This document shows positions 9,996-19,728 of a stretch of 19,728 nucleotides of DNA, in pieces (positions within the stretch are counted from its first letter, which is position 1; every line of letters begins with the position of its first letter). A program made the position numbers and the translations under genes. Source of the DNA: Phoronis ovalis. Lineage: Eukaryota; Phoronida; Phoronidae. Location of the stretch: NCBI GenBank assembly GCA_028565635.1, contig JAOXYB010014455.1:1-19728 (forward strand). The letters run 5' to 3'. Below the pieces are notes generated by a model, which did no database searches, was not told the origin of the DNA, and was given only the letters and a program-made list of their open reading frames with translations.

Positions 9996-10050
9996 AATCG
10001 GGAATTAATCACTTTATTGGGTATGTTTAATTAATTAAACATGCCCGATT
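9996..10050. repeat. Long palindrome with nested outer inverted repeat
   Basis: GGGTATGTTTAATT at 10019-10032 is followed directly by AATTAAACATGCCC at 10033-10046. This is a 28-bp palindrome with one mismatched pair (T versus G at the fourth position from each end). Outer arms AATCGGG (9996-10002) and CCCGATT (10044-10050) also pair. The core TTTAATTAATTAAA is AT-rich. Confidence 0.65.
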
Positions 10051-10265
10051 ACAGATTATTAAAAAAATGTGTAAATTTAAATATATGAGTAATATGGATT
10101 TTTATTATTCTACCATATTATAATTCAAATGTACGTGTAATATCAATTTTATTATTTTTTTATGTAAAGATATCTAACTCTGCTCGTGCAAGCCGTATCT
10201 CTTCCCAATTTTTCAACAGGGAGGTAGGCACTGGGGTTAAACATGTCATAGGGTTGGGCTGATAT

Positions 10266-10279
10266 GGTAGCTAGCTACC
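10266..10279. repeat. Perfect 14-bp palindrome GGTAGCTAGCTACC
   Basis: The 14 bases read identically on both strands. The palindrome sits in a locally GC-richer patch (about 10210-10340) that differs from the flanking AT-rich DNA and may be a fragment of a dispersed repeat. No family is recognised. Confidence 0.6.
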
Positions 10280-13200
10280 TTTAAGTGTCGCACGGGAATT
10301 TGTCACCAGGCTTGTGTACTTATGGTTGTGCTTTGGACTGAAAGTAACATGAGTAGACAGGCACATTTATGACATTCTAGCTGGCATTCTCGAGACATAT
10401 TTTACAGTCACGGTGCCAAAAATACTTTTTAAAGTAGGAAACAGCAATTCTGGACAGTAGCCATTGTATTAGTTAAGGTGCGAATAAGTTAATGAATATT
10501 GATAATAACAATACACTAAGAAACAAATAAGAAAAAACTAGAATTACCACAATGTTTCAGTTTATTTAAAACTTCCTTTAAAATGAGAGCTTACAACAAT
10601 GGATCCTACATTTAGAAGTTAAAGAAAAATATACCAATGTAGAGCGATCACATATGGTTTTATAATATCTGTTCACATATACGGTAAAAAATATTTTAAA
10701 ACTGTAGAAATGGAAGAGATAAACATGAAAAAGAGCGAAACGTAAGTTAGAGTCCATTAGGGTCAAATAATTAGCCCACACATATTGTATAACGCTACGA
10801 ACTATCATAACGTGAACTTCAGCACCGTACATTGTTTTTCGCCCCCGTAAAATTAAAACCCACCGTGAAATCTAAAGTAGTTTTCCGCCAATTACCAAAG
10901 AACCAAAATCCAAATATTTTATGGCCACCAGCGAGTTTTCAATTAAGTCGGATCAAGAAATCTAATAGTCTAGACAGTATCGCACACTATTTAACAGTAT
11001 TTATCAAGATTCAGGTTCTATACAAGATTTTGTAAATTATTTACAAATGATAAAATCTTGAATGAATTAGGAAGGATTAATGTAGACCTCGAGTGGAACA
11101 GCTTAGGTGTCAAATCACCACTTCAGTAAACTAATCTTTTGATACAAAATGCCAGGAAAAGTGTACTTGAAACGTATAGCTTGACATCAAGTGGTTAAGA
11201 TTTTCTTTTTGACAGACATAAAATGCCTAAAACAGATAACAAAATAGATTTTCGGTGCAAGGAAACCACAGTATAATCTTAATGACGGAAAGGAGATCAT
11301 TGTTTTGGTTATACGGAAACGGATTTTATGAATTTGTCACATTTGGGACACCTTTATATAGTTTGTGTAAACAAATGAATCACGATTCCTAACAATTGCC
11401 AAATTCGGTTTCATCATTATATCTGACATATCTCATTTCTACACAGATCTATTTTCAGTCAGTGTCCAGTTGAAAGGGGTCGTATCCGTGCATCCTATCT
11501 CCTTCTTACAAATGAAATCACACAATTAGTGCGAGTGATTACAGCTAGTTTACAATCATCGTTTTTCAATATTTGCACTTTCGAAATATATGTGGCGACA
11601 TCTGGTGATTGGTTAATCTGCACATATACTAAAATATCACAAGGTACTATATTTTGCTCTGTAAAAGATCTTAAAGCAAAACAAAAATATTAGCACTGTT
11701 GCTGAGAGTAATATTTAATTTCAAACACTGCGGTGTTTCATTTTAATATAATTACAGTTTTGGTCTTGTTAGCAAAGAAAAATGCATATTCAAAACTAAG
11801 ATGCATCAGCAAAGTAACACGAACTATAGCTGCATTTATTTTTAAAACACCCGTTGGCTAAAATGTATAAGACAGTTCTAACAAAAAAAAGTCCACTTTA
11901 TTAAGCAGTGAATTTAACCCATTTAGCTGCGCACACAAGATGAGTAATTTTTCACTGTCCTGGGCGAGAAACAAAGGAATCTCAACCTTAGAGGGGATAC
12001 CTAATGCTCTTAATGTAAACTTTGGAATAGTTATTTTTTAAAAAGTGGTTTAAAAACAAGTTACCTTGAACAGTAAAGCCAAACCTACAGAGTTTGCATG
12101 TTTGATGATAAATTACAGACGAGATATTTTCTAAGTGCCTAAAAATTATAGAAACTTGTTTTTTAAGTTATTAGATAATGCGAAATCAACTGCAGCTTGA
12201 ATCGAGGCCAAAAGTCCATTGACTAGAAGTCATGAAAAATCTCTAAGAGAAATCGCTTAAAATGTCAAAGATCACTGGAACTAACAGCTGCAACAGCAGC
12301 AATGAATAGTTACAGAAAATTGAATGGCAAAATTGCGCACGCCGGAAGATAAACATTTTTGAGACAATCTCAGTAAAAACTGGATTTTTCTTTTTGTTAT
12401 GTTCTTTAAACATATTGAAGAATAAAATAACGTTAATAACTTCGTTTTGTGAAATATTAAAGATGTATCTATTGACTGATTCATTCTTTTTTGCATATAG
12501 TGCACAATCACCGAAATCCATTTAGAAGACATGGCAACAGCCGACGGGTTTCACAAAAGGATTTTTTAATTGTTTGCAGGCTAAAGAAAGTCACTATACT
12601 AAGGTTTGACAATTTTACTGGTAGTTTTCTTTTTAACAGTAATATCAATAACTTACTCGTTTTAGCAATTATATTAAAAATGTCACAAAATTGCATGATT
12701 TTGCCGATCTTCCCGTTTCGTATAAAGCCATAAATCATCACACATTTTATAAAAATAAAATTAAGTGCAAACATTTCAGGTTTTAAAAATGTGCTAATAG
12801 AACACAAAATTTAGACCGAGGTCTACAATGAACTATCTTCGATTCTTTCGATCTACTCTGTAATCTAAAGTGAACGAGCCATTAGAGTAGCAGTCTTGGA
12901 TTCGATCAAGTATTCCCAGCAAAGTAGGCAATCGAATTTTTCAAACTCATCTTTAACAAACAAAATTAAATAAACGAAAGCAATATTTACGTTTTCAAAC
13001 GACTTTTTGAATAACGCACGTGTTTACTAAGAATGTCAAGTTATTCATATGTATTATAACTAATTTAACTCATTAATAAATAATTACACAGGCAAAAACA
13101 GCTAAAGGGATTAACTTGATTTTTGGCACAAATATTACTGGCATCGTCAATAGAAAATCCTTCTTTAAATCTACGCCCGAAAGTGTTGAACGCAGCCCAT

Positions 13201-14298
13201 AAATGTATCATCCCGGTGTGTATTTGAAAGATATTTTTTAAATTTTAATGTTCGTCACAAACATTACCACCGAATGTCCACTGTACAAAAGAAATACAGT
13301 AAAAGTTAATATCCAACAAAAAAAATTCAATTAATGTTGTTTTGTAACTGTCTTCACAGTTACCCCAATTCCTCCTGTTTGAGTTATTTAATATTGGCAC
13401 ATTTCCTTCAGATTAGAGCATATTCCTATGTGCCAGTAAGTAAATATACTGCAAGTGAAACCATACACAGAAAATAGAATTGGAATATGTACAATACATT
13501 TATTTTCCTCATATATACTACACCATCAAACAATGCTTTGTCAACTGTCTGCAAACAAGGCTGAACTAAAATAAACAATTACTGATTTTATAAATATTAG
13601 ATTTTCTGTGCAAATGAAAGTAATAATCCTCTCTAAGACCAACAAAATCTTACTGCTAAACAAGATGGGATAATAACAGGGTCCTTGATATGCAGTAATT
13701 ATTCACAATTTTCCATAAATAATTAAATTCGATGTATCTTCATGAAGTTTACAAACTTATAGAAGTGTGAACTTCAGTGTAAGCATAGCGAACAGTTATA
13801 CAAAATAATCAAGATATGACCTTTCCAATGCATACAAAACAATGGTCACCTAGTTAGCAAATCGGGCAGATTTGTGCGATATTCAAAAGAAGAAAATTAG
13901 ACAGATGCATGGATTCGTGCGACGCATCTGTAGTGACTATTTAGGAATGGATTCCATTTTGACACTGTAAGAATATTCACCAAGCGATCCATTGATGTCT
14001 TCTCATTTACATTCTTTAGTTAACTATCTTCAAGACTACAAGGAAACAATGAGAATTATTAAAGGATGTGTTTAAATTTTATACCATAAGAATTTTAAAT
14101 ACTATGATTCGTGCACGCTGGCTTACCTATTGCCTAGGAGGTAATGCTAATGCAACCCATGTAGGGAATATATAATTTTCATTACTGAACAGCATATTTT
14201 CAAAAGGCACTTTCAGATTCCTACTTGGTGGTTAAAGTTCCATTTTAATGCACTATCAATACCCAGCTTATACACTTGTCAGACATATATCTACATTT

Positions 14299-14304
14299 TT
14301 TATT
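14299..14304 (-). terminator. Candidate poly(A) signal for the PP2A scaffold gene
   Basis: The plus strand reads TTTATT, which is AATAAA on the gene strand, about 1.45 kb after the stop codon. A GT-containing region follows within 40 nt. A second candidate lies at 13504-13499, also followed by a T/G-rich stretch. Neither can be proven from sequence. Confidence 0.25.
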
Positions 14305-14597
14305 CTACAGAGTATGGACTATACCATTTTATAAATGAAATATCTCAAGGTTTTACATGGCCTTTCCAGGCAACAACCTTCGAAGTGACTGTCCTAAACA
14401 AAACAGATAATCATCCAGAAATACTCCGTGTCAAAGGCATATTTTCGATTTAATAACAGTTAGCAATACAAAATACAAAATGTAAACAAAACAATATTTG
14501 GGTAATTATTTACTTCTAAATTGAAACGTAAATAATTTAGTTCCAGATAAGAGAGACTCGGTAAGAACAATACCTTTTCACAAATCACATATAAACG

Positions 14598-14611
14598 CAC
14601 ACACACACACA
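14598..14611. repeat. (CA)7 microsatellite
   Basis: Seven uninterrupted CA units lie in the probable 3' UTR or flank of the PP2A scaffold gene. Confidence 0.8.
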
Positions 14612-15755
14612 GAGCTTACTTTTAATTCATTTGTCTAACTCATAAAATGATGTATAAACACAGCACTAAAGGTATAGTTATTAGAACATTAGTTGGGATA
14701 CAGTGCATTACACCTGCATTTTCCAGTTTAACATTGCAGGCAAAGTTGTACAAGGTGTCACACACAATGACGAAAATTGAGCGAGTTAGAAGCAGCATCA
14801 GACTTGAAGAATTTTACACTGGTGTTCATTACCATTTTCACATGACCATAAATACATTGACCATCTCTGACTTTGCTCTGGTATTAACTTGACACAAGAG
14901 ACAAAACAGCTTCATGTCCTTGTATGAAAATGGTATCACCAAATGATAGTAGGCAACTCCACAATCACTCAGAAAATTTTAATTGATCACAGATTAAGAC
15001 TAAAAAATAGCTACTGCAGATAATATAGTTATGACTATTGCACTTCACTGCAAATACTACGAAGCAATGTTTACCATGGCTACAGCAGCATGCTAGCATT
15101 TTTATAGCTCTGATTATTCTATAGTGAAAAAGCGCCTCTGAAGCAAGGTGCTGAAACAAATCATCTTAAGTGGTTAAGGTGCATCCACAAACATTGCTGT
15201 CAATGCAAAAATTCTTGCTCCTTTTAAATACACAGCTTAAATAACATAGTCTTGGACTGATATAAAGAATTTTCTTCTTGTTATATGTACTTAGTGCTGT
15301 GTTTGCTGTTGATATTTGGTGTCAAATTCATATAATTAGGATAAACGATCAGCATTACTGCAAAAAGTAGTCTAAACCATCTGAATAATTTTGAACTAGC
15401 GGAATGAAAATCACAGGTCACTGTTTGCATTGATTATATTAATGTAACAATGCACACAATAAGACAAAGCACAATGTACAGTATGACATTAGAGTGGCAC
15501 ACTCATTAACACTATCGAATCCCCTTATTAGAAGTAGCCCTACATCAACAAATTAAGCAGAACTATGTTAAGTGTGCTTGAGATCAAGCAAATTCAGTGC
15601 AGTGTCTTGGCAAGCAGAAACTTAAACAAGATTTTCATATGCTGACATATTTAATAGATAAACAACAGATTCAAACTAAACTTAAAACATGAATGACTGG
15701 ATTTTTTTATCTTAGACAAGCATCTTAATAAAATTAGAAAATCAACAGCTTTTGC

Positions 15756-15858
15756 TTATATCTTACTTTCCATCGCTTCTTGTGCGTAATATTGTACGTC
15801 AATATCAGAATCTTGTCGCAATTTTTCCAGAACAGGTTTAACTTGTTGTTGTACAGAG
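15756..15858 (-). CDS. PPP2R1A: PP2A scaffold subunit A, last coding exon
   Basis: The acceptor is tttttcattgtag|CTCTG at 15860-15859. The first base completes a serine codon begun by AG in either alternative upstream exon. The product reads SVQQQVKPVLEKL, then DSDIDVQYYAQEAM, matching the human C-terminal HEAT 15 (EVKPILEKL and DVDVKYFAQEAL). It ends ESKI followed by TAA at 15758-15756, whereas the human protein ends TVLSLA. A good donor core, GAAA|GTAAGA, overlaps the last codons (GT at 15766-15765). An additional downstream exon could therefore replace these residues, but I could not find a convincing one. The exon has 103 coding nt. Confidence 0.9.
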
Positions 15859-17099
15859 CTACAATGAAAAATAATATTATGTGATCAATAGCTCAAATTT
15901 AGCTTCAAACAAATTAAATTTCACCTAGCACCTTAGGCAAGTGCTTTGTTATTTTATGACAACAGTTAAGTTATATACAGCTAAACACTGTAAAAATGAG
16001 CATATTCCAAGACTTTCTTGTTTTAGTTCGTTTGTGAAATAAAATTCCAATCAGTTGTCACAGTAGCAATATATTTTACATTCTTTCCCAAAATTTAACT
16101 CCAGGATAAATAAAAATCTTTTAGGCGATTCTTTTTGTTACATACTGGTAAATATTACAGGACAGATTTGACAATAACAATTTAAAATACAAACTTGAAC
16201 AGAACACAACCATAAATTATTTGCAATATGTTCACAAGATGTCAGCCATATAGTAAAGCACTAAACACATAACAAATTAATTATTTTGAATGTCTAAAAT
16301 AGCTTAATATCCAAGTCCCTGTATATAACAGTTACTGTATGAGAATTGATGCAGACCACAAACATATCTAATTTTCTCCATAGACGGTGCAGTGTAATAC
16401 AACATGTTGTAATAATTAAAATATTTGATATAATTTTGTCATTTTTTTCCCCATGTAGATGAATGTAAAAGAAGCAAGTAAGCTTTCCTCACTCCATACA
16501 ATTCCCTTGCAGTTTCTTAAGTTTTATCAGGAATCCTCACAATATATTGATATATGCTCAGTTGTACATGGGTGACATCATTGTGATGTAACAATAACCA
16601 GAACAATGTTTTATGTAGAGGAAGCTGGAGACACCACAAGGTTTAAACATGGCTCTTATATACGCCAAAACAAACAATCAGAAACGTAAGGGTGAATATA
16701 TTCTCAACAAGACAGTAATGTACTATGTTTGATTAGTATGCTGCAAGTCCCATCTCACCGAGGAAGGATCAAGTCTGGTTTTAAACAATAAACAGAACAC
16801 TGACAGCATATGCCCATCTCATGCAAAAAATGATAACTGGTAAGTATGATATTGTCCTGTGATTCAAACTTTGTCAAAAAAGGACGCAGACTTAAAATAT
16901 TTGATTTTTTATGCTTCTCTAAATTTTATTTAAGTTCACAAAGTTTGATGTGGAGCCAAAATATTGACCTACAATTTGTCCATCAAAATAATACTTAAGG
17001 ACAGTGATAACATGCACCATGTTTATTTGACATATAGGGAGCCACCTTGGGTGTTGCGGACAGGGTCGCCAGACCAACTGACTCACTACCGCAGCATAC
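15859..17099 (-). other. PP2A scaffold intron between alternative exon B and the last exon
   Basis: This 1.24-kb phase 2 intron has donor CGAG|GTATGC when exon B is used. Exon A must splice across this intron, exon B and the 17243-17914 segment. No third version of the alternative exon is visible: the conserved coding signature of VANVRFNVAK does not recur. Confidence 0.8.
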
Positions 17100-17242
17100 C
17101 TCGCCGCCATTTTAGGTCCTACTTTCTGCAGCGTCTTTGCCACATTGAACCTAACATTGGCTACCGCATCTGATCCCAGTTGGAGAACAGTAGACAGTAT
17201 TGATTTTTGTATCATCTCAGGACTACACACCTGAGCCAACAC
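17100..17242 (-). CDS. PPP2R1A: PP2A scaffold alternative exon B (distal copy), HEAT repeat 14 region
   Basis: This 143-nt exon (47 codons plus 2 nt) has acceptor ttcttttacacacacag|GTG (AG at 17244-17243) and donor GGCGAG|GTATGC (GT at 17099-17098). It encodes VLAQVCSPEM at its start, a VANVRFNVAKTLQKVGP block, and KMAA before the split codon. It aligns without gaps to human PPP2R1A from about residue 507 (VLSEVCGQDI, then VANVRFNVAKSLQKIGP). It joins the preceding exon in phase 0 and the last exon in phase 2, exactly like exon A. Of the two copies it keeps the more human-like QKVGP segment. A CA-repeat directly abuts its acceptor. Confidence 0.93.
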
Positions 17243-17914
17243 CTGTGTGTGTAAAAGAATATATAAAATGCACTTCTAGGTTAAAATGATATTTAAATAG
17301 AGAGTTTTAGATACATTTCCGTGACAGTGCAACTTCATGTACACATCTTCATCTCACAGGACTGGTGATCATGTATCTAAACCACTCCATAAATGATGCA
17401 CAAATTACGTAAAAATGAAATTTGTTGGCTTTCAGCTATCATTCAGGTATCAGTTAATAGATTCGATACATCAGAAGTTGATATTACAATGCCAAAACAA
17501 TCTCAAGAAATTTTTTTAGGATCATGTTTAATATCACTCGTCGATTTTGATTCCATTGCCTTTTTTACCCCAAAAACGTTGACTTAAGGGGCACAACTGT
17601 AAACCTGCATCAATAGTTTTCGATCTCAACTGAAAGCCATCAAGTTTATTCTTTACTCTGGGGAGACAGAAACACTCAGCAAACCAACTCCGCCTGCAGC
17701 ATAGCAATGTTTACCCACCGGCAGCAGAGCAATGTTTATGCCAAATGTCATGTAGACAATTACTGGTAGATTTTCTGCATAAAGAGCATTCTTTGTACAC
17801 ATTCATGCTAAGCTGTGAAGTTGGGATGGCAGAGTGCTATATGTCTTATCCCAGGCCTTGCACATCTCTACACACAACATCACAATACTCATCCTGGCTA
17901 TATTAAAACTGCAC
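17243..17914 (-). other. Intron separating alternative exons A and B
   Basis: This 672-nt stretch lies between the exon A donor and the exon B acceptor. That is long enough that direct A-to-B splicing is not sterically blocked, so exclusivity would need regulation or removal of frameshifted transcripts. It contains two near-identical 18-bp units, GCAGCAKAGCAATGTTTA, at 17696-17713 and 17721-17738. No coding content is seen. Confidence 0.75.
17696..17738. repeat. Two 18-bp direct repeats in the intron between the alternative exons
   Basis: GCAGCATAGCAATGTTTA (17696-17713) and GCAGCAGAGCAATGTTTA (17721-17738) differ at one base and have a 25-bp period. They could be a minor duplication or repeated splicing-factor sites; the sequence does not distinguish these. 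Confidence 0.6.
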
Positions 17915-18057
17915 CTTTGATCACAATACGGTCCCAATGCCATCAAGGTCTTGGCTACATTAAATCGTACGTTGGCTACCTGATCTGAGACCAGACCTAA
18001 GACAGGAGGTAGCATGAGTCTACTGGAGATGTCGCTGCCGCAAACTTCAGCTAAAGC
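17915..18057 (-). CDS. PPP2R1A: PP2A scaffold alternative exon A (proximal copy), HEAT repeat 14 region
   Basis: This 143-nt exon has acceptor gttattccaacag|GCT (AG at 18059-18058) and donor GATCAAAG|GTGCAG (GT at 17914-17913). The donor is weak because +5 is not G. It encodes ALAEVCGSDI, MLPPVLGL and VANVRFNVAKTLMALGP, ending YCDQ before the split codon. The length and both phases are identical to exon B, and it aligns gap-free to the same human segment. By direct count it shares about 24 of 47 residues with exon B. Identity is concentrated in the VANVRFNVAKTL helix, with divergence in the first helix and the residues after GP. Its AEVCGSDI and MLPP segments are closer to human than those of exon B, while its MALGP is not. 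Confidence 0.93.
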
Positions 18058-18739
18058 CTGTTGGAATAACATAGTGCAAAGCCTGCCATCATAACCACAT
18101 TGACATATCAAAGAAGGAAGATGAATTTCACACAATTTACTTATGACAGCAAGAGGTTTACAGCTGATAGAATTTTTTATGTAATGCTTAAAAGTTGCAA
18201 TTTACAATGCAGAAAACTTGGTTACTTGAGCAAAATTTAGGTTTATGGCATATCAATTTTGATAAAATGCAAGCTGTTATTTTAAACAGCAAAAATTATT
18301 ACAAAATCAGAAAAAACAAGAACCACAACATTTAGTAAATCATTGCATTACACTTAAAAATATAAAATTTGGAAAAAGCATAACACTAACATATGCAAGG
18401 AATTAAGCATAGCAGGTAGTTATAGCAAACAGTAACATTTCCACGTATTTGAAGTTTATAGCAAAAGCATCTATCATTTTCTACACACATCATGCAGTGC
18501 AATGTAACACCACAGGCATTTGGAATTGCTAAAGCAAATAATCTGTCAATACAGTACAAGTACTATTATATCCTATAAACGAATTATCTGAAAGTTTTCA
18601 GCCGGATGATTAGCATACATAATATTCGTAACTTTGTTATTGGTAAAATTTTACTAAATTAGTTTCTACTCACATGGATTCAACTACAAGTAATTTACAG
18701 TTCTAAACCTAATATAAATGCAACATTTCTTTAACTTAC
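18058..18739 (-). other. PP2A scaffold intron upstream of alternative exon A
   Basis: This 682-nt phase 0 intron starts at donor GTTAAT|GTAAGTT and ends at acceptor ccaacag|GCT for exon A. Its content is AT-rich and I see no further exon copy in it. Confidence 0.8.
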
Positions 18740-18894
18740 ATTAACACAGAATAGACAAGTTAGCCGATGAAGATAGTTCTGATCACGTGAAAGCTGAAGA
18801 ACTTTAGGTACAACGGTTTGTTGTGCCCACTCTGTTCCAAATTTTTCCACAAGTTTCTTCAGATTATTTGTTGCAGCCTCACGTATAGCATACA
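18740..18894 (-). CDS. PPP2R1A: PP2A scaffold subunit A exon, HEAT 13 region
   Basis: This 155-nt exon has acceptor aatacttttcag|TGTATG and donor GTTAAT|GTAAGTT. It is phase 1 at its start and phase 0 at its end. The product begins (V)[19 protein letters not shown], continues [14 protein letters not shown], then [13 protein letters not shown]. These match the human sequence [20 protein letters not shown] and NYLHRMTTLFCIN nearly residue for residue. It belongs to the catalytic-subunit-binding half of the scaffold. Confidence 0.95.
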
Positions 18895-19536
<642 letters not shown>

Positions 19537-19728
19537 TACCGTATTTTCTTTAATAATCGCCCTGGGCGATTATTTAAAATAACTGCTTTTAGGGGGGGCG
19601 ATTATTAGAGGGGGGCAATTATTAGAGAGGGCGATTATTTCCTTTTTTGTTCTAGCATGAATGTATTTAAGATTTTTTAGATCTACTGTTTGTGATACCA
19701 AAGAAAAACTCATAAACCTTAAACAAAC
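19537..19728. mobile_element. Probable transposon-derived repeat, cut by the window edge
   Basis: The segment opens TACCGTATTTTCTTT and then has a perfect interrupted palindrome: AATAATCGCCC (19552-19562), T, GGGCGATTATT (19564-19574). Further direct copies of GGGCGATTATT, one with a G-to-A change, start at 19596, 19613 and 19629, giving a 16-17 bp period. G-rich blocks contrast sharply with the AT-rich surroundings. The layout resembles the terminus of a non-autonomous element such as a MITE. No coding region is visible and the right end is outside the window, so the family is not assigned. Confidence 0.5.

Larger units (their letters stand above)
8701..13490. other. Intergenic region without recognisable genes
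   Basis: Open frames here are short (under about 100 codons), overlap on both strands, and show no signal, domain or splice-site support. Visible structure is limited to palindromes at 10019-10046 and 10266-10279 and simple A/T-rich tracts. It could contain regulatory DNA for either gene, but nothing in the sequence identifies it. Confidence 0.6.
13491..15755 (-). other. Probable 3' UTR and downstream flank of the PP2A scaffold gene
   Basis: This stretch follows the PP2A scaffold stop codon on the minus strand and has no supportable coding exon. Gene-strand AATAAA hexamers occur at 14304-14299 and 13504-13499, each followed by a T/G-rich stretch, implying 3' UTRs of roughly 1.4 or 2.3 kb if used. 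It includes a short (CA)7 microsatellite at 14598-14611. The UTR assignment is inference. Confidence 0.4.

Noticed and set aside
12243-12807. Overlapping frames on both strands in the intergenic region
   Set aside because: Several overlap in different frames and on opposite strands with low-complexity Ile/Phe/Lys-rich products, as expected of AT-rich noncoding DNA.
12880-12920. tRNA-like B-box resemblance (GGATTCGATCA)
   Set aside because: No matching A-box at the right distance and no cloverleaf could be drawn.
14647-14892. 81-codon plus-strand frame downstream of the PP2A scaffold gene
   Set aside because: It is antisense to the probable 3' UTR, with no domain or codon-like pattern.
15171-15233. 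Possible extra terminal exon for the PP2A scaffold (ttatttaag|CTGTGTATT on the minus strand)
   Set aside because: Spliced from 15767 it would start T-V like the human end, but then reads YLKGARIF and on without family resemblance. The match is probably coincidence.
16964-17173. Plus-strand frame covering PP2A alternative exon B
   Set aside because: It is the antisense shadow of a confidently identified minus-strand exon.

Overview
This window is AT-rich animal DNA with canonical GT-AG introns, no bacterial-style gene packing, and two recognisable metazoan genes, both on the minus strand. The gene families (secreted frizzled-related protein and PP2A scaffold subunit), the low GC and the repeat texture suggest a marine invertebrate bilaterian (a lophotrochozoan such as a mollusc or brachiopod, or an invertebrate deuterostome). 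The phylum cannot be fixed from the sequence alone.

Layout from left to right. Positions 1-260 hold a degenerate array of about 30-bp units. Positions 1782-8257 (minus) are a complete three-exon secreted frizzled-related protein gene of the SFRP1/2/5 type: exon 1 holds signal peptide plus frizzled CRD, a 78-nt exon 2 carries the start of the netrin-like (NTR) domain, and exon 3 carries the rest of the NTR domain plus a very basic tail. All junctions are phase 1 and the assembled product is 354 residues. Intron 2 holds three imperfect copies of a roughly 150-bp unit. Positions 8258-15755 contain no gene I can support; the part next to 15755 is probably the 3' UTR of the next gene and the part next to 8257 is SFRP 5' UTR and promoter.

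Positions 15756-19301 (minus) are the 3' end of the gene for the PP2A scaffolding subunit A (PPP2R1A/B family, HEAT repeats). The coding sequence enters from beyond the right edge. Five exons are visible: 19301-19241, 18894-18740, 18057-17915, 17242-17100 and 15858-15756. The third and fourth are two versions of the same exon, each exactly 143 nt with the same phases, encoding alternative forms of one C-terminal HEAT repeat in the part of the scaffold that binds the catalytic subunit. Including both or neither shifts the frame, so they read as a mutually exclusive exon pair. This is the most interesting observation in the window.

The right edge (19537-19728) is the start of a repeat, probably transposon-derived, built from direct and inverted copies of GGGCGATTATT. 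The two genes are tandem on one strand about 7.5 kb apart; nothing in the sequence shows that they are co-regulated.
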